Source: G965195345 sp965277625 (lineage in GTDB: Bacteria; Pseudomonadota; Gammaproteobacteria; CAKMZV01). Taken from it: 64,000 bases of DNA. Shown here one piece after another: positions 55,177 through 63,903 of this stretch (positions are counted from its first letter, which is position 1; each line of letters begins with the position of its first letter). The stretch lies in NCBI GenBank assembly GCA_965277625.1, contig OZ255827.1:1488001-1552000 (forward strand). The letters are read 5' to 3'. The notes under the pieces were generated by a model. The model did no database searches and was not told where the DNA came from. It saw only the letters and a list, made by a program, of their open reading frames with translations. Made by a program: the position numbers and the translations under genes.

Positions 55177-56523
55177 TTAATTATCCAAAAATGCTTTCAT
55201 TGAATCATCCAAGGCTTCGATCCAGGGCGTGTGATGTCTTGGAGATTTGGTGCCGGTCACAGGTGATTTAAAATGGTCTTCATCTCTGTAAGCCAAAATG
55301 CTTTTTTGCTTGTCTTTTTTCCAAACTTTAAACATTTCAACGGTTGCATCCACATCAAAACTGGGGTAATCGACATGAGGCGCAATGTCCTGCATGTACT
55401 CAGCTTGAAATTCAATCATTTGATAAGCATCTTCCAATTGATCTTCTTTGGCACGCCATTTCTGGATGTCGGCCGTTCGCTCTGCTTGATCGGGCAAAGC
55501 AATTTTACCCATGATCACATCGCGCGCATACCACGCTTCCAAATCAAACATGGAGAAGGTGTACCACTGATCTTGCATACTCAAGTACATGACTTGAGGA
55601 TTGGGGTTCCAAACCACCCCTTTGTATAGGCTTTCAGGGTAAAGGATGTTGGGTGTGTCCAAACACAACTCTCTGGACATAAAGGGAAAACTGTGTAGAT
55701 AGCCTGTACATAAAATAATGGCATCGATATTTTCCTTACAACTGCCATCTTTAAAATGTGCCGTTTGCCCATCCATTTTGAGCAACAACGGGCGCTCTTC
55801 ATAATTTTCTGGCCAATCAAAGCCCATGGCTTCTGTTCTGTAACTGGAAGTGACGGATTTTGCGCCATATTTATAACACTGTAACCCAATATCTTCTGCA
55901 GAATAACTGCCACCAATAATCAGCACGTTCTTGCCCGTAAACTCTTCGGCTGAGCGGAAATCATGCGCATGTAACACGCGACCTGGGAAATAATCAAAGC
56001 CTTCAAACTCGGGAATTCTTGGCGTTGAAAAGTGGCCAGTTGCGACCACCACATAATCAAAGGTTTCAGTTGCATGCTCGCCTTCAATGTAGTTATTTGA
56101 CTTGACCGAAAACTGTTTGGAAGCTTCGTCAAAGGTGACTTGATTCACCACTGTGTTGAATCGAATCTGATCACGGAAACCACTTTTAATCGCTCGGCCT
56201 TTAATGTAGTCGAACAACACATCTCGCGGTGGAAAAGATGGAATGGCTTGACCAAAATGCTCATCAAATGAATAATCTGCAAACTCTAAGCATTCTTTGG
56301 GACCATTGGACCATAGAAAGCGATACATACTGCCATGTTCAACCAAGCCGTGACCGTTAGTCCCGACACGCCAGCTGTAGTTCCACAACCCGCCCCAGTC
56401 ACTTTGTTTTTCAAAACAGACAACTTCGGGCACGGCACTGCCTTTTCTTTGAGCTTCTTTTACTGCATGCAAAAAACTCAATCCGCTGGGTCCTGCGCCA
56501 ATTAATGCAACACGTTTATTCAT
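55177..56523 (-). CDS. tmm: Trimethylamine monooxygenase (flavin-containing)
   Basis: Oxidises trimethylamine to TMAO with NADPH and oxygen. The 448-residue protein matches bacterial Tmm length. The FAD site is GAGPSGL (residues 9-15), the FMO fingerprint FxGxxxHxxxF is at F179-F189 (FPGRVLHAHDF), and the NADPH site GGSYSAED is at 204-211. The later motif is LCTGYLHSFPF. An AAAGGAG site lies 5 bases before the ATG. As first gene of tmm-tdm it produces the substrate of Tdm. Enzymes of this group can also oxidise dimethyl sulfide, so a secondary role in sulfur chemistry is possible. Confidence 0.94.
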   Translation of the reverse strand: MNKRVALIGAGPSGLSFLHAVKEAQRKGSAVPEVVCFEKQSDWGGLWNYSWRVGTNGHGLVEHGSMYRFLWSNGPKECLEFADYSFDEHFGQAIPSFPPRDVLFDYIKGRAIKSGFRDQIRFNTVVNQVTFDEASKQFSVKSNNYIEGEHATETFDYVVVATGHFSTPRIPEFEGFDYFPGRVLHAHDFRSAEEFTGKNVLIIGGSYSAEDIGLQCYKYGAKSVTSSYRTEAMGFDWPENYEERPLLLKMDGQTAHFKDGSCKENIDAIILCTGYLHSFPFMSRELCLDTPNILYPESLYKGVVWNPNPQVMYLSMQDQWYTFSMFDLEAWYARDVIMGKIALPDQAERTADIQKWRAKEDQLEDAYQMIEFQAEYMQDIAPHVDYPSFDVDATVEMFKVWKKDKQKSILAYRDEDHFKSPVTGTKSPRHHTPWIEALDDSMKAFLDN

Positions 56524-56753
56524 TTTTTCTCCTTTAGTATGGTTTGACTGAATATCATGACATTTTAACCAATCAACTTCGTACGTTCATTTGTTTTTAC
56601 GTAGCAACGACGCTTTTTAAAGTTGCGCCCCAGACGTATTTTACTCATGCACGTTGATCATGGTCAGTATCATGATTTGTATAGAAAATGTAACCTTGTC
56701 ATAGAAATTAACCAAGATGACTCGCCCAATTAATTTCTCTAATTCAACCTAAA

Positions 56754-56826
56754 TTTATACCATATTTTCAGCTTATTCATATTGAAAATATCTTGCAAGT
56801 TGATTTATCCACAGAATGTTAGATCA
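56754..56826 (+). repeat. Diverged copy of the aldehyde dehydrogenase upstream region (partner 57554-57625)
   Basis: 56754-56826 aligns with 57554-57625 with one single-base gap. Shared blocks include TTTATACCATAT, ATTGAAAA, AGTTGATT and CAGAATGTT in the same order and spacing, about 800 bases apart in direct orientation. Confidence 0.75.
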
Positions 56827-56906
56827 AAGAACAAACCTTTTCAAATAACGAGCCGAATTTTTACCACAATCCAAACATCAAGACTAAATCAAAACTATTT
56901 TAAATA

Positions 56907-56984
56907 AGGCTCTTTTACATCAATGGTCAATGAACAGAATCCAACGCACCTAATGACTATGCAGCTTCCAAATATAATCATTAG
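56907..56984 (+). pseudogene. Remnant of an aldehyde dehydrogenase N-terminus
   Basis: Read from 56907 the frame gives RLFYINGQ, a stop, then TESNAPNDYAAS. The intact gene at 57673 has RSFYINGQWTAPSAPNDYNVI at the same place. The tryptophan codon TGG has become TGA and the start codon is lost. Similarity ends near 56965-56985. It is the truncated end of a duplicated or replaced gene copy. Confidence 0.75.
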
Positions 56985-57013
56985 ATGTTGTTACTGCAAA
57001 GTTCTTTTGCTTC

Positions 57014-57382
57014 TCATTCGCGTAAAATTTTCTCCATCTTACGACCTTTGGCTAATTCATCTATCAATTTTTCCATTTGGCGACATTGCTTATATATCAA
57101 AAATTCAGCCTCAATATCTTCAATTCTATAACCGCAAACAACGCCTTTAATCAAGTGTTCGTTTGGATTGATGTTTGCTTTTTGAAAAAATGTTCTAAAA
57201 GTTGCCTTTTCATTGATAAGTTCTTGTAAAGTATTTGGATCATAGCCCGTAAACCATTGAATGACTTGGTTAAGTTCTTCTTTGGTTTTACCCTTTTTCT
57301 CCAATTTATTCAGATAGAGTGGATAAATGGATGCAAATATCATATTAGCAATTTGTTCGTTTTTTTCGGCTGTCACTTTCAT
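57014..57382 (-). CDS. DUF2200 family protein
   Basis: A 122-residue soluble protein that fits the DUF2200 family from start (MKVTAEKNEQIANMIFASIYPLY) to end (DELAKGRKMEKILR), with KGKTKEELNQVIQWFTGYD and NPNEHLIKGVVCGYRIEDIE between. The biochemical function of the family is unknown to me. The ATG at 57382 gives the family N-terminus; the frame extends 14 codons further without support. It sits on the minus strand between a decayed and an intact copy of an aldehyde dehydrogenase start, which suggests arrival by insertion or rearrangement. Confidence 0.85.
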   Translation of the reverse strand: MKVTAEKNEQIANMIFASIYPLYLNKLEKKGKTKEELNQVIQWFTGYDPNTLQELINEKATFRTFFQKANINPNEHLIKGVVCGYRIEDIEAEFLIYKQCRQMEKLIDELAKGRKMEKILRE

Positions 57383-57672
57383 TTTAATTTGATTTAAAGT
57401 GGAAGAGGATAAGTGGCAAATCAAATTTTTACAAGACTGCCGTTTCTAATGCCTCTAAAATTAATGTTGCACTTGAATCATGAGTTGCCTCAGGTCATGT
57501 ATCCTCATAAAGACAAAACATTCTGCTTTAAAATCTTTGGCTTCAACAGTCATTTTATACCATATAATCAAGCCATCCAAATTGAAAACATCTCCCGAGT
57601 TGATTGATGGCAGAATGTTCGCACAATCAGCAGAGTTTAACGACAATTCAAACCTCAAAACGGAATCAGATT

Positions 57673-59106
57673 ATGTTAGATAAACGTTCTTTTTACATCA
57701 ATGGTCAATGGACAGCACCCAGTGCACCGAATGACTACAACGTGATCAATCCTTCAACCGAAATCGTTGAAGCTGTGATTAGTATGGGTTCAAAAACAGA
57801 CACCAATCGCGCAGTCGCTTCGGCACGCGCCGCTTTTCATGATTGGAGTCAGAGTACTGTGACTGAACGCATTGCTTTGATCGAGCGCATTCTTTCCATC
57901 TACAAATCCCGTTCAGATGATATGGCACAAGCCATTTCAATGGAGATGGGGGCGCCCATTGATATGGCAAAACAGCAACAATATGGCGCCGGTGTTTGGC
58001 ACATAAATAACTTCATTACGGCCTTGAAGCAATTCTCTTTTGAGCATCCTTCGCACCCCAACAGTTCCGAGTTGATTCGCTACGAACCCACAGGGGTTTG
58101 TGCGCTCATCACGCCTTGGAACTGGCCAATGAATCAAGTGACCTTAAAAGTGATTCCAGCCTTGGCGGCGGGATGCACAATGATTCTCAAGCCCTCTGAA
58201 ATTGCCCCCCTATCCTCCATGTTATTCGCTGAGATTCTGCACGAAGCGGGTTGCCCAGCAGGCGTATTTAATTTGATTAATGGTGATGGCGTGGGTGCTG
58301 GTACCCAGTTATCTAACCATCCAGATGTTGATTTGATTTCATTCACAGGTTCAACACGTGCAGGCACCGCCATTTCAAAGGAAGCAGCTGATTCAATCAA
58401 AAGGGTTCGGTTAGAGTTAGGGGGCAAAGGCGCCAATATAATATTTGCAGACGCAGACGATAAAGCGGTGACCCGTGGCGCACGCCATTGTTTCAATAAT
58501 TCAGGTCAATCTTGTAATGCCCCGACCCGCATGCTCGTTGAAAAAAGTCGCTACCAAGAAGCTGTTGAGCAAGCAAAAGCCGCAGCCGAAACGACCCACG
58601 TGGATCTGGCGTCCTTATCTGGACGACACATCGGACCGGTTGTTTCCAAAACACAGTTTGACCGCATTCAACAATTGATTGAAAAAGGCATTGAAGAAGG
58701 CGCCCAATTGGTGGCAGGTGGGGTTGGCAAACCCGCACACTTGGACAAAGGCTATTTTGTACAACCCACCGTCTTCGCCAATGTCCACAATAAAATGACC
58801 ATTGCCCAAGAAGAAATATTTGGACCCGTTCTTTCAATCATTCCTTTTGAAACTGAAGAAGAAGCCATCAAAATCGCTAATGACACGCCGTACGGACTGG
58901 CGAACTTCATCCAAACCCAAAATCCAGAGCGGGCTATGAATGTTGCCCAACAATTGCGTTCGGGGATGGTCAGAGTCAATGGTATGGACATTAGCGAAGT
59001 GGCGCCGTTTGGTGGCTTCAAACAATCTGGCAATGGGCGTGAAGGCGCGCGTTGGGGGATTGAAGAATTTTTAGAAACCAAAGTCATTACCGAATTTAAT
59101 CTGTGA
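57673..59106 (+). CDS. NAD(P)-dependent aldehyde dehydrogenase
   Basis: A 477-residue enzyme oxidising an unidentified aldehyde. Landmarks are ITPWNWPMNQVTLK near residue 145, SFTGSTRAG, the general base in LELGGKGANII and the catalytic cysteine in FNNSGQSCNAPTRM near residue 279. PFGGFKQSGNGRE is near the end. The ATG at 57673 gives MLDKRSFYINGQW, the expected N-terminus; the frame is open 23 codons upstream. It lies next to the TMA cluster but on the other strand, so a link to amine or formaldehyde metabolism is only a possibility. A degraded copy of its 5' end lies about 780 bases upstream. Confidence 0.88.
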   Translation: MLDKRSFYINGQWTAPSAPNDYNVINPSTEIVEAVISMGSKTDTNRAVASARAAFHDWSQSTVTERIALIERILSIYKSRSDDMAQAISMEMGAPIDMAKQQQYGAGVWHINNFITALKQFSFEHPSHPNSSELIRYEPTGVCALITPWNWPMNQVTLKVIPALAAGCTMILKPSEIAPLSSMLFAEILHEAGCPAGVFNLINGDGVGAGTQLSNHPDVDLISFTGSTRAGTAISKEAADSIKRVRLELGGKGANIIFADADDKAVTRGARHCFNNSGQSCNAPTRMLVEKSRYQEAVEQAKAAAETTHVDLASLSGRHIGPVVSKTQFDRIQQLIEKGIEEGAQLVAGGVGKPAHLDKGYFVQPTVFANVHNKMTIAQEEIFGPVLSIIPFETEEEAIKIANDTPYGLANFIQTQNPERAMNVAQQLRSGMVRVNGMDISEVAPFGGFKQSGNGREGARWGIEEFLETKVITEFNL

Positions 59107-59244
59107 GTTCAGCCTTTTTACTCTTTCATGGATTCAGACCGATGATTTTCTCGTGGTGATAGCTATTACAGAACTTTTAGCAGTTTTAACCATAAATGAT
59201 CTAAATTCAAAAAGCTGATTTTTTTATCCCGCCTTGATACACCT

Positions 59245-59252
59245 GCTATAAT
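59245..59252 (+). promoter_or_regulatory. Extended -10 promoter immediately before fabA
   Basis: TG-C-TATAAT (TG at 59244-59245, TATAAT at 59247-59252) ends 7 bases before the fabA ATG at 59260. Transcription would begin at or within one or two bases of the start codon. There is no good -35, which is usual for extended -10 promoters. Confidence 0.5.
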
Positions 59253-59259
59253 CCTTATC

Positions 59260-59781
59260 ATGGAACATACTCAAAAAAAGCAATATTCGTATGATGAATT
59301 AATTGATTGTGGCAATGGCAAATTATTTGGTCCAGGCAATGCCTGCTTACCCTTGCCTCCTATGCTCATGTTTGATTGCATCTCACTCATTGAAGACACT
59401 GGTGGTCGCTACAGCAAAGGACACATTCACGCTGATTTAGACATTAAACCTGATATGTGGTTTTTTGACTGTCACTTCAGAGGTGATCCGGTGATGCCTG
59501 GATGCTTGGGGCTTGATGCCATGTGGCAATTGATTGGTTTTTATTTGGGCTGGGTTGGCGGTCTGGGTAAAGGACGTGCTTTGGGTGCGGGCGAATTGAA
59601 ATTTTTTGGTCAAGTGACACCAGAATCAAAGAAAATAAGATACCAAATTGACCTCAAAAGAGTCATTCGTAGAAAATTATGCATGGGCATTGCTGACGCA
59701 ATTTTAATCGTTGATGACGTCGTCATCTATTCAGCCAATGACTTGCGAGTGGGATTGTTTACAGAAACAAATACTTTTTAA
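59260..59781 (+). CDS. fabA: 3-hydroxydecanoyl-ACP dehydratase / isomerase
   Basis: Dehydrates 3-hydroxydecanoyl-ACP and isomerises the product to the cis-3 form, the branch point to unsaturated fatty acids. The catalytic H72 and D86 are in CHFRGDPVMPGCLGLDAMWQ, each two residues later than in E. coli. The 173-residue length is standard. No ribosome binding site precedes the ATG, and an extended -10 element abuts it, so the mRNA may be leaderless. No other ATG or GTG fits the family N-terminus. It is followed by fabB 29 bases later. Confidence 0.97.
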   Translation: MEHTQKKQYSYDELIDCGNGKLFGPGNACLPLPPMLMFDCISLIEDTGGRYSKGHIHADLDIKPDMWFFDCHFRGDPVMPGCLGLDAMWQLIGFYLGWVGGLGKGRALGAGELKFFGQVTPESKKIRYQIDLKRVIRRKLCMGIADAILIVDDVVIYSANDLRVGLFTETNTF

Positions 59782-59810
59782 CAATAAATGAATAACAGGA
59801 TAGGAACATT

Positions 59811-61028
59811 GTGCGTAGAGTTGTCGTAACTGGGATTGGCATCGTCTCATGCTTGGGTAATACAAAAGCCTCAGTCTTAGAGCATTTGAGCGAAGGTAAA
59901 TCAGGCATCTGTTTTGCCGAGGATTATGCTGAAAAAGGCTTCCGTTCCTTAGTCAAGGGTAATTTATCGGTTGATGTCGAGAGAATTCCTCGTAAGACTT
60001 TAAGATTTATGAGCGATACAGCGATCTTTTCTTACCTTGCTATGCTCGATGCCATTGAGGATGCTCAATTGGCGCCCGAACAATATGAATGCAACCAGCG
60101 CGCTGGCCTCATCGTTGGCTCAGGCGGCGCTTCAACGTCTAATGTGGTTGAATCAGCCGACATATTGCGCGACAAAGGCATTAGAAAAGTTGGTCCATAT
60201 AGAGTCACTCGTACCATGGGTAGCACCGCTTCAGCCTGTTTGGCAACGCCGTTTAAAATTCATGGTGTTAATTACTCCATTTCCAGCGCCTGTTCAACCG
60301 GTGCGCATTGTGTTGGAAATGCCATGGAAATCATTCAATTAGGCAAGCAGGACATCATTTTTGCTGGCGCGGGTGAAGAATTAGACTGGACACTTTCCAT
60401 GATGTTTGATGCCATGGGCGCATTATCATCAGAATATAACGATCAACCCACCAAAGCTTCCAGAGCCTATGACAAAGACCGTGATGGTTTTGTTATCTCA
60501 GGGGGCAGCGGCATCGTTGTCTTAGAAGAAATGGAACACGCGATAAAAAGAGGCGCACCAATTTATGCTGAACTGGTTGGCTATGGCGCAACTTCTGACG
60601 GTTATGACATGGTCCAACCATCGGGTGATGGCGCAGTTCGTTGCATGCAACAAGCGCTATCAACCTACAAAGGATCAATTGACTATATCAATGCTCATGG
60701 GACCAGTACCGTCGTCGGTGATGTCAAAGAACTCCAAGCTGTGAAATCAGTTTTTGGGGCCAATATCCCACCGCTTAGCTCGACTAAATCCATGACAGGA
60801 CATTCACTCGGCGCTTCTGGCGTGCAAGAGTTCGTTTATAGTCTATTGATGATGGACGCTGGGTTTGGATGTGAATCGATCAATATTGATACGCTTGATC
60901 CAGAAGCCGAAGGTTTCCCTATTTTAAGGGAAAAAACACCCATAGACATGAATGCATTTATGTCAAACAGTTTTGGATTTGGTGGCACCAACGCCACATT
61001 GATTGCAGAAAAATTCAAATCCGATTAG
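59811..61028 (+). CDS. fabB: 3-oxoacyl-ACP synthase I
   Basis: Elongates the cis-3-decenoyl-ACP made by FabA. The 405-residue enzyme has the Cys-His-His triad in SISSACSTGAHC near residue 163, NAHGTSTVVGD near 297 and KSMTGHSLGASG near 332. It starts with GTG at 59811 (product MRRVVVTGIGIVSCLGN), preceded by TAGGAA. It forms the fabA-fabB operon typical of gamma- and some alphaproteobacteria. Pairing with FabA supports FabB rather than FabF. Confidence 0.96.
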   Translation: MRRVVVTGIGIVSCLGNTKASVLEHLSEGKSGICFAEDYAEKGFRSLVKGNLSVDVERIPRKTLRFMSDTAIFSYLAMLDAIEDAQLAPEQYECNQRAGLIVGSGGASTSNVVESADILRDKGIRKVGPYRVTRTMGSTASACLATPFKIHGVNYSISSACSTGAHCVGNAMEIIQLGKQDIIFAGAGEELDWTLSMMFDAMGALSSEYNDQPTKASRAYDKDRDGFVISGGSGIVVLEEMEHAIKRGAPIYAELVGYGATSDGYDMVQPSGDGAVRCMQQALSTYKGSIDYINAHGTSTVVGDVKELQAVKSVFGANIPPLSSTKSMTGHSLGASGVQEFVYSLLMMDAGFGCESINIDTLDPEAEGFPILREKTPIDMNAFMSNSFGFGGTNATLIAEKFKSD

Positions 61029-61058
61029 GCTGGGATCAACACCCATTCTAGCTGTACT

Positions 61059-61544
61059 ATGGCGGTGACTAAAAACGATGTGATCATAGGCATCGGCAGT
61101 AATATTGAACCCAAACAATCCATTAGAAAAGCCCTTAGCGCATTATCTGACTTCATTGTCGATAGCCAACTGAGCCGTTATTATCGGAGTAAAGCCATTG
61201 GTTTTGACGGACACGATTTCATAAATGTGGGGTTGAAGGGCAAAACGGATTTATCGCCTACCCTGCTACTGCAGGCGCTGAAGGCGATTGAACACGATTT
61301 GGCCCAGAGTCAGAATCAGACGGCTTCCAAGAGTCGGATCATCGATTTGGATCTATATACTTATGCTGATTTAAAAAGTCATAGACTACCGCGCAAAGAC
61401 CTCCTCATTTATCCTTTTGCCGCTCAAATCATGGTGGATTTATGCCCTCATCAAAATCATCCAACCCAAGGTCGCAGTTATGAGCAAATAGCTGATGATC
61501 TCAAAGCTTCATCGATTTTAAAACCCATTGTGTTTGACGATTGA
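61059..61544 (+). CDS. HPPK/FolK-like pyrophosphokinase, divergent
   Basis: Resembles 6-hydroxymethyl-7,8-dihydropterin pyrophosphokinase of folate synthesis. At 161 residues it has the family opening IGIGSNIEPKQSIRKAL, the DFINVGLKG strand, and the magnesium site in SRIIDLDLY near residues 90-98. The conserved arginine-rich loop usually reading GRxRxxxxGPR is replaced by AQSQNQTASKSR, so one of the catalytic arginines appears to be missing. It lies directly behind fabB, not in a folate cluster. It may be a paralogue with another role or a fast-evolving FolK. Confidence 0.7.
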   Translation: MAVTKNDVIIGIGSNIEPKQSIRKALSALSDFIVDSQLSRYYRSKAIGFDGHDFINVGLKGKTDLSPTLLLQALKAIEHDLAQSQNQTASKSRIIDLDLYTYADLKSHRLPRKDLLIYPFAAQIMVDLCPHQNHPTQGRSYEQIADDLKASSILKPIVFDD

Positions 61545-61550
61545 CGACCT

Positions 61551-62579
61551 GTGTTAGAAATTAACCCACAACAACAGCACACTTGCACTCAATTAACAAA
61601 CCATATTTTGGCGTTGATTGAAACCCATGGTGCCATCAATTTTTGTGCGTTCATGCAGCTGGCCTTGTACCATCCTCAATGGGGATACTATTACAGCGAT
61701 ATTGAAAAAATTGGACCAGCAGGAGATTTCACAACAGCCCCAGAAATCAGTCCCATATTCGCCCATTGCCTTGCTCAATATCTTAAGCAACACTATCCAG
61801 ATTTAAAAGACTACCATCTGTTAGAAATCGGCGCTGGCAAAGGGGGCTTAGCCAAAAATTTGCTTGAGATCATTCACCCAGCCGCCTACGAAATATTAGA
61901 GCTCAATAATGATTTTCGCCAACAGCCACATGCTGACCCAGCTTGTATTTGGTTAGAGGATTTTCCAGCTAAGGCCAATCGTATAATCATTGCCAATGAG
62001 GTCCTCGATGCATTTGCAGTGGAGCGATGGATTAAAAAATCCAATGTCTGGCATTGCGCTTATGTCACCAATGATCACGGAGGTTTAAGTTTACAATGGC
62101 AAGCGCGTCCATTGCATCAATCTTTGTGCGATCACTTAATGGACTGGCCAGAGGATAAGGAATATTTTTACAGTCCGCTGTTGCCTGCTTGGTTGACGGC
62201 GCTCACAGATTGTTCAGAAGCCATCATCTTTATGGACTACGGATCTCATGTCTCGGAACTTGCTCGTATGAGCACAGGTGGGTTGCGTTGCTATTATCAA
62301 CATCATCAACACAACCAGCCTTTGTTATATCCCGGGGTGTTTGACATCACCGCTGATGTTGATTTTAGTTGGATCCAGGCGCAAACGTCTTGGCAGACTG
62401 AAGCCTATTACACCCAATCTCATTTTTTATTGAACCATGGGGTAGGCACGATTGATCTAATGAACCTAAGTCCGCAACAACAATTGAAAACAAGCCAAGC
62501 GATTAAACACCTGGTTATGCCTGATGCCATGGGTGAAATTTTCAAATTTTTACACCTCAAACAGCTGTCTGAGTCATAG
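61551..62579 (+). CDS. SAM-dependent methyltransferase of the MidA / NDUFAF7 (COG1565) family
   Basis: A 342-residue protein with the family start (ALYHPQWGYYYSDIEKIGPAGDFTTAPEIS, about residues 40-69), the SAM-binding LLEIGAGKGGLAKNLLEI near residue 91 and IIIANEVLDAFAVERW near residue 147. Mitochondrial NDUFAF7 methylates an arginine in complex I; the bacterial role is less clear. The GTG start at 61551 lies 6 bases after the folK-like stop, so the genes are coupled in the fabA-fabB transcript or a shorter one. Confidence 0.9.
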   Translation: MLEINPQQQHTCTQLTNHILALIETHGAINFCAFMQLALYHPQWGYYYSDIEKIGPAGDFTTAPEISPIFAHCLAQYLKQHYPDLKDYHLLEIGAGKGGLAKNLLEIIHPAAYEILELNNDFRQQPHADPACIWLEDFPAKANRIIIANEVLDAFAVERWIKKSNVWHCAYVTNDHGGLSLQWQARPLHQSLCDHLMDWPEDKEYFYSPLLPAWLTALTDCSEAIIFMDYGSHVSELARMSTGGLRCYYQHHQHNQPLLYPGVFDITADVDFSWIQAQTSWQTEAYYTQSHFLLNHGVGTIDLMNLSPQQQLKTSQAIKHLVMPDAMGEIFKFLHLKQLSES

Positions 62580-62591
62580 GATTTTGCTCAA

Positions 62592-62990
62592 TCAGCGATG
62601 ACGGTCGGTGTCGTCGTAATCTGAATGGATGATTTGCACAGAACCCTGCGCATTTTGTTTAGAGCGTCGATCCATCCGAGCGATGAGCCATTGCCGAATC
62701 CAGGGCAATAACAATAAAATGCCCAAAAAATCGCTCATAAAGCCGGGAATAATAAGCAAAACGGCTCCTATACTCCGTAGCATAAGATGACGCTCATTGA
62801 TGGCGTTGTGTGAGATGTTCCAACGTTGCCGAAATTGCGAGAGCAACTCAATGCTCTGCATTCTTAGGAAAAACATGCCAAACATGCCACTGGCAATAAA
62901 CTCAAATACTGTGCCTAAAAAGCCAATAGCGTGCCCCACTTCAATCAGCAACCAAAGCTCAGCGAAGAAGAAAATTAAAATCCGAAACAT
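62592..62990 (-). CDS. fxsA: FxsA family membrane protein
   Basis: A 132-residue inner-membrane protein with the FxsA pattern: ELWLLIEVGHAIGFLGT at the N-terminus and LRSIGAVLLIIPGFMSDFLGILLLLPWIR in the second half, with three or four helices and a polar tail. In E. coli its overproduction relieves F-plasmid exclusion of phage T7; its normal role is unclear. The ATG at 62990 is one base after the lepB stop. The longer frame would overlap lepB and is not favoured. Confidence 0.88.
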   Translation of the reverse strand: MFRILIFFFAELWLLIEVGHAIGFLGTVFEFIASGMFGMFFLRMQSIELLSQFRQRWNISHNAINERHLMLRSIGAVLLIIPGFMSDFLGILLLLPWIRQWLIARMDRRSKQNAQGSVQIIHSDYDDTDRHR

Positions 62991-62991
62991 A

Positions 62992-63903
62992 CTATTCAAT
63001 GATTTTGCCGAAGCGGCTGAAGTCAAAACCGTCTAAGCGGCCATCATAATTCATCCAGACAAAAATGGCCTGACCTTTCAAGTATTTGTCAGGCACTAAT
63101 CCCCATATTCTGCTGTCGCTGCTGTTGTCCCTGTTATCGCCCATCATAAAGTAATGCCCCTCGGGAACGCTTACCTTTAACCGCCATTGCCCAAAGGCAT
63201 TGCGTGCCTCTTCAAAGTATTGGCGCTTGGGGAAAGGGTTCTGTATGCGCATATTTTTTGCCCCTTGGGTTTCATGTAACACCTGGTGTGAGTGCGTCCC
63301 TAAATGTTCTGTCACAAGAAAAACCTCATCACCAATATCGTAAGTCTGATTGCCCGTATATATTTCTTCGCGTTTAAATTTAATGACTTGACCATTGATG
63401 GTTAAACGATGCCCCTCAATCAATATTTCATCACCAGGTAAGCCGATGGTTCTTTTAATATAATCGGTGCCTGGTTCGTGTGGAAAACGAAACACTACCA
63501 CATCACCCCGTTCAGGTGTGCCACTACCAATAATACGAGTGCCGACAATCGGTAGTCGTAACCCATATTCAAATTTTTTGACCAATACAAAATCACCAAT
63601 ATGTAAGGTTGATTGCATGGATCCTGATGGAATTCTAAAAGGCTCAAACAGGAAGAAACGAATCACAAAAACAAACAATAATACTGGGAATAATGAAGCC
63701 AGGAATGATAATACTTTTATCGTGCTATTTTGATTACTGTGGTGGTTATCGAGAAATAGCATAAAGGCAAACCAAAGTACACCCAAAAACGCAGTGACTA
63801 AGGTTAACCAAGCTTCAAATGTACCAAACATCCAGACACCGTAGGCCGATAAAGCCCCGAGACTGATGCACACAAAAAAACCCAACCAATAGAGTACTTT
63901 CAC
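62992..63903 (-). CDS. lepB: Signal peptidase I
   Basis: Cleaves signal peptides of exported proteins. The 303-residue protein has two N-terminal membrane segments, catalytic S95 in RIPSGSMQST and K150 in YIKRTIGLPGDE, and the late signature GHYFMMGDNRDNSSDSR. It starts with GTG at 63903, overlapping the lepA stop by 4 bases (GTGA). In many relatives lepB is followed by rnc-era; here fxsA follows and rnc-era is elsewhere. Confidence 0.97.
   Translation of the reverse strand: MKVLYWLGFFVCISLGALSAYGVWMFGTFEAWLTLVTAFLGVLWFAFMLFLDNHHSNQNSTIKVLSFLASLFPVLLFVFVIRFFLFEPFRIPSGSMQSTLHIGDFVLVKKFEYGLRLPIVGTRIIGSGTPERGDVVVFRFPHEPGTDYIKRTIGLPGDEILIEGHRLTINGQVIKFKREEIYTGNQTYDIGDEVFLVTEHLGTHSHQVLHETQGAKNMRIQNPFPKRQYFEEARNAFGQWRLKVSVPEGHYFMMGDNRDNSSDSRIWGLVPDKYLKGQAIFVWMNYDGRLDGFDFSRFGKIIE

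Larger units (their letters stand above)
56524..57013. other. Region upstream of tmm, with a decayed gene start
   Basis: About 490 bases. The tmm-proximal part should hold its promoter, but no confident -35/-10 pair was found. A short inverted repeat ATCATG-N8-CATGAT is at 56657-56676. From about 56754 onward the sequence is a diverged copy of the region before, and the first codons of, the aldehyde dehydrogenase at 57673. Confidence 0.5.

Noticed and set aside
56657..56676. Inverted repeat ATCATG-N8-CATGAT upstream of tmm as an operator
   Set aside because: The arms are only 6 bases of common sequence, no promoter is located beside it, and it does not match the palindrome at tmoX.
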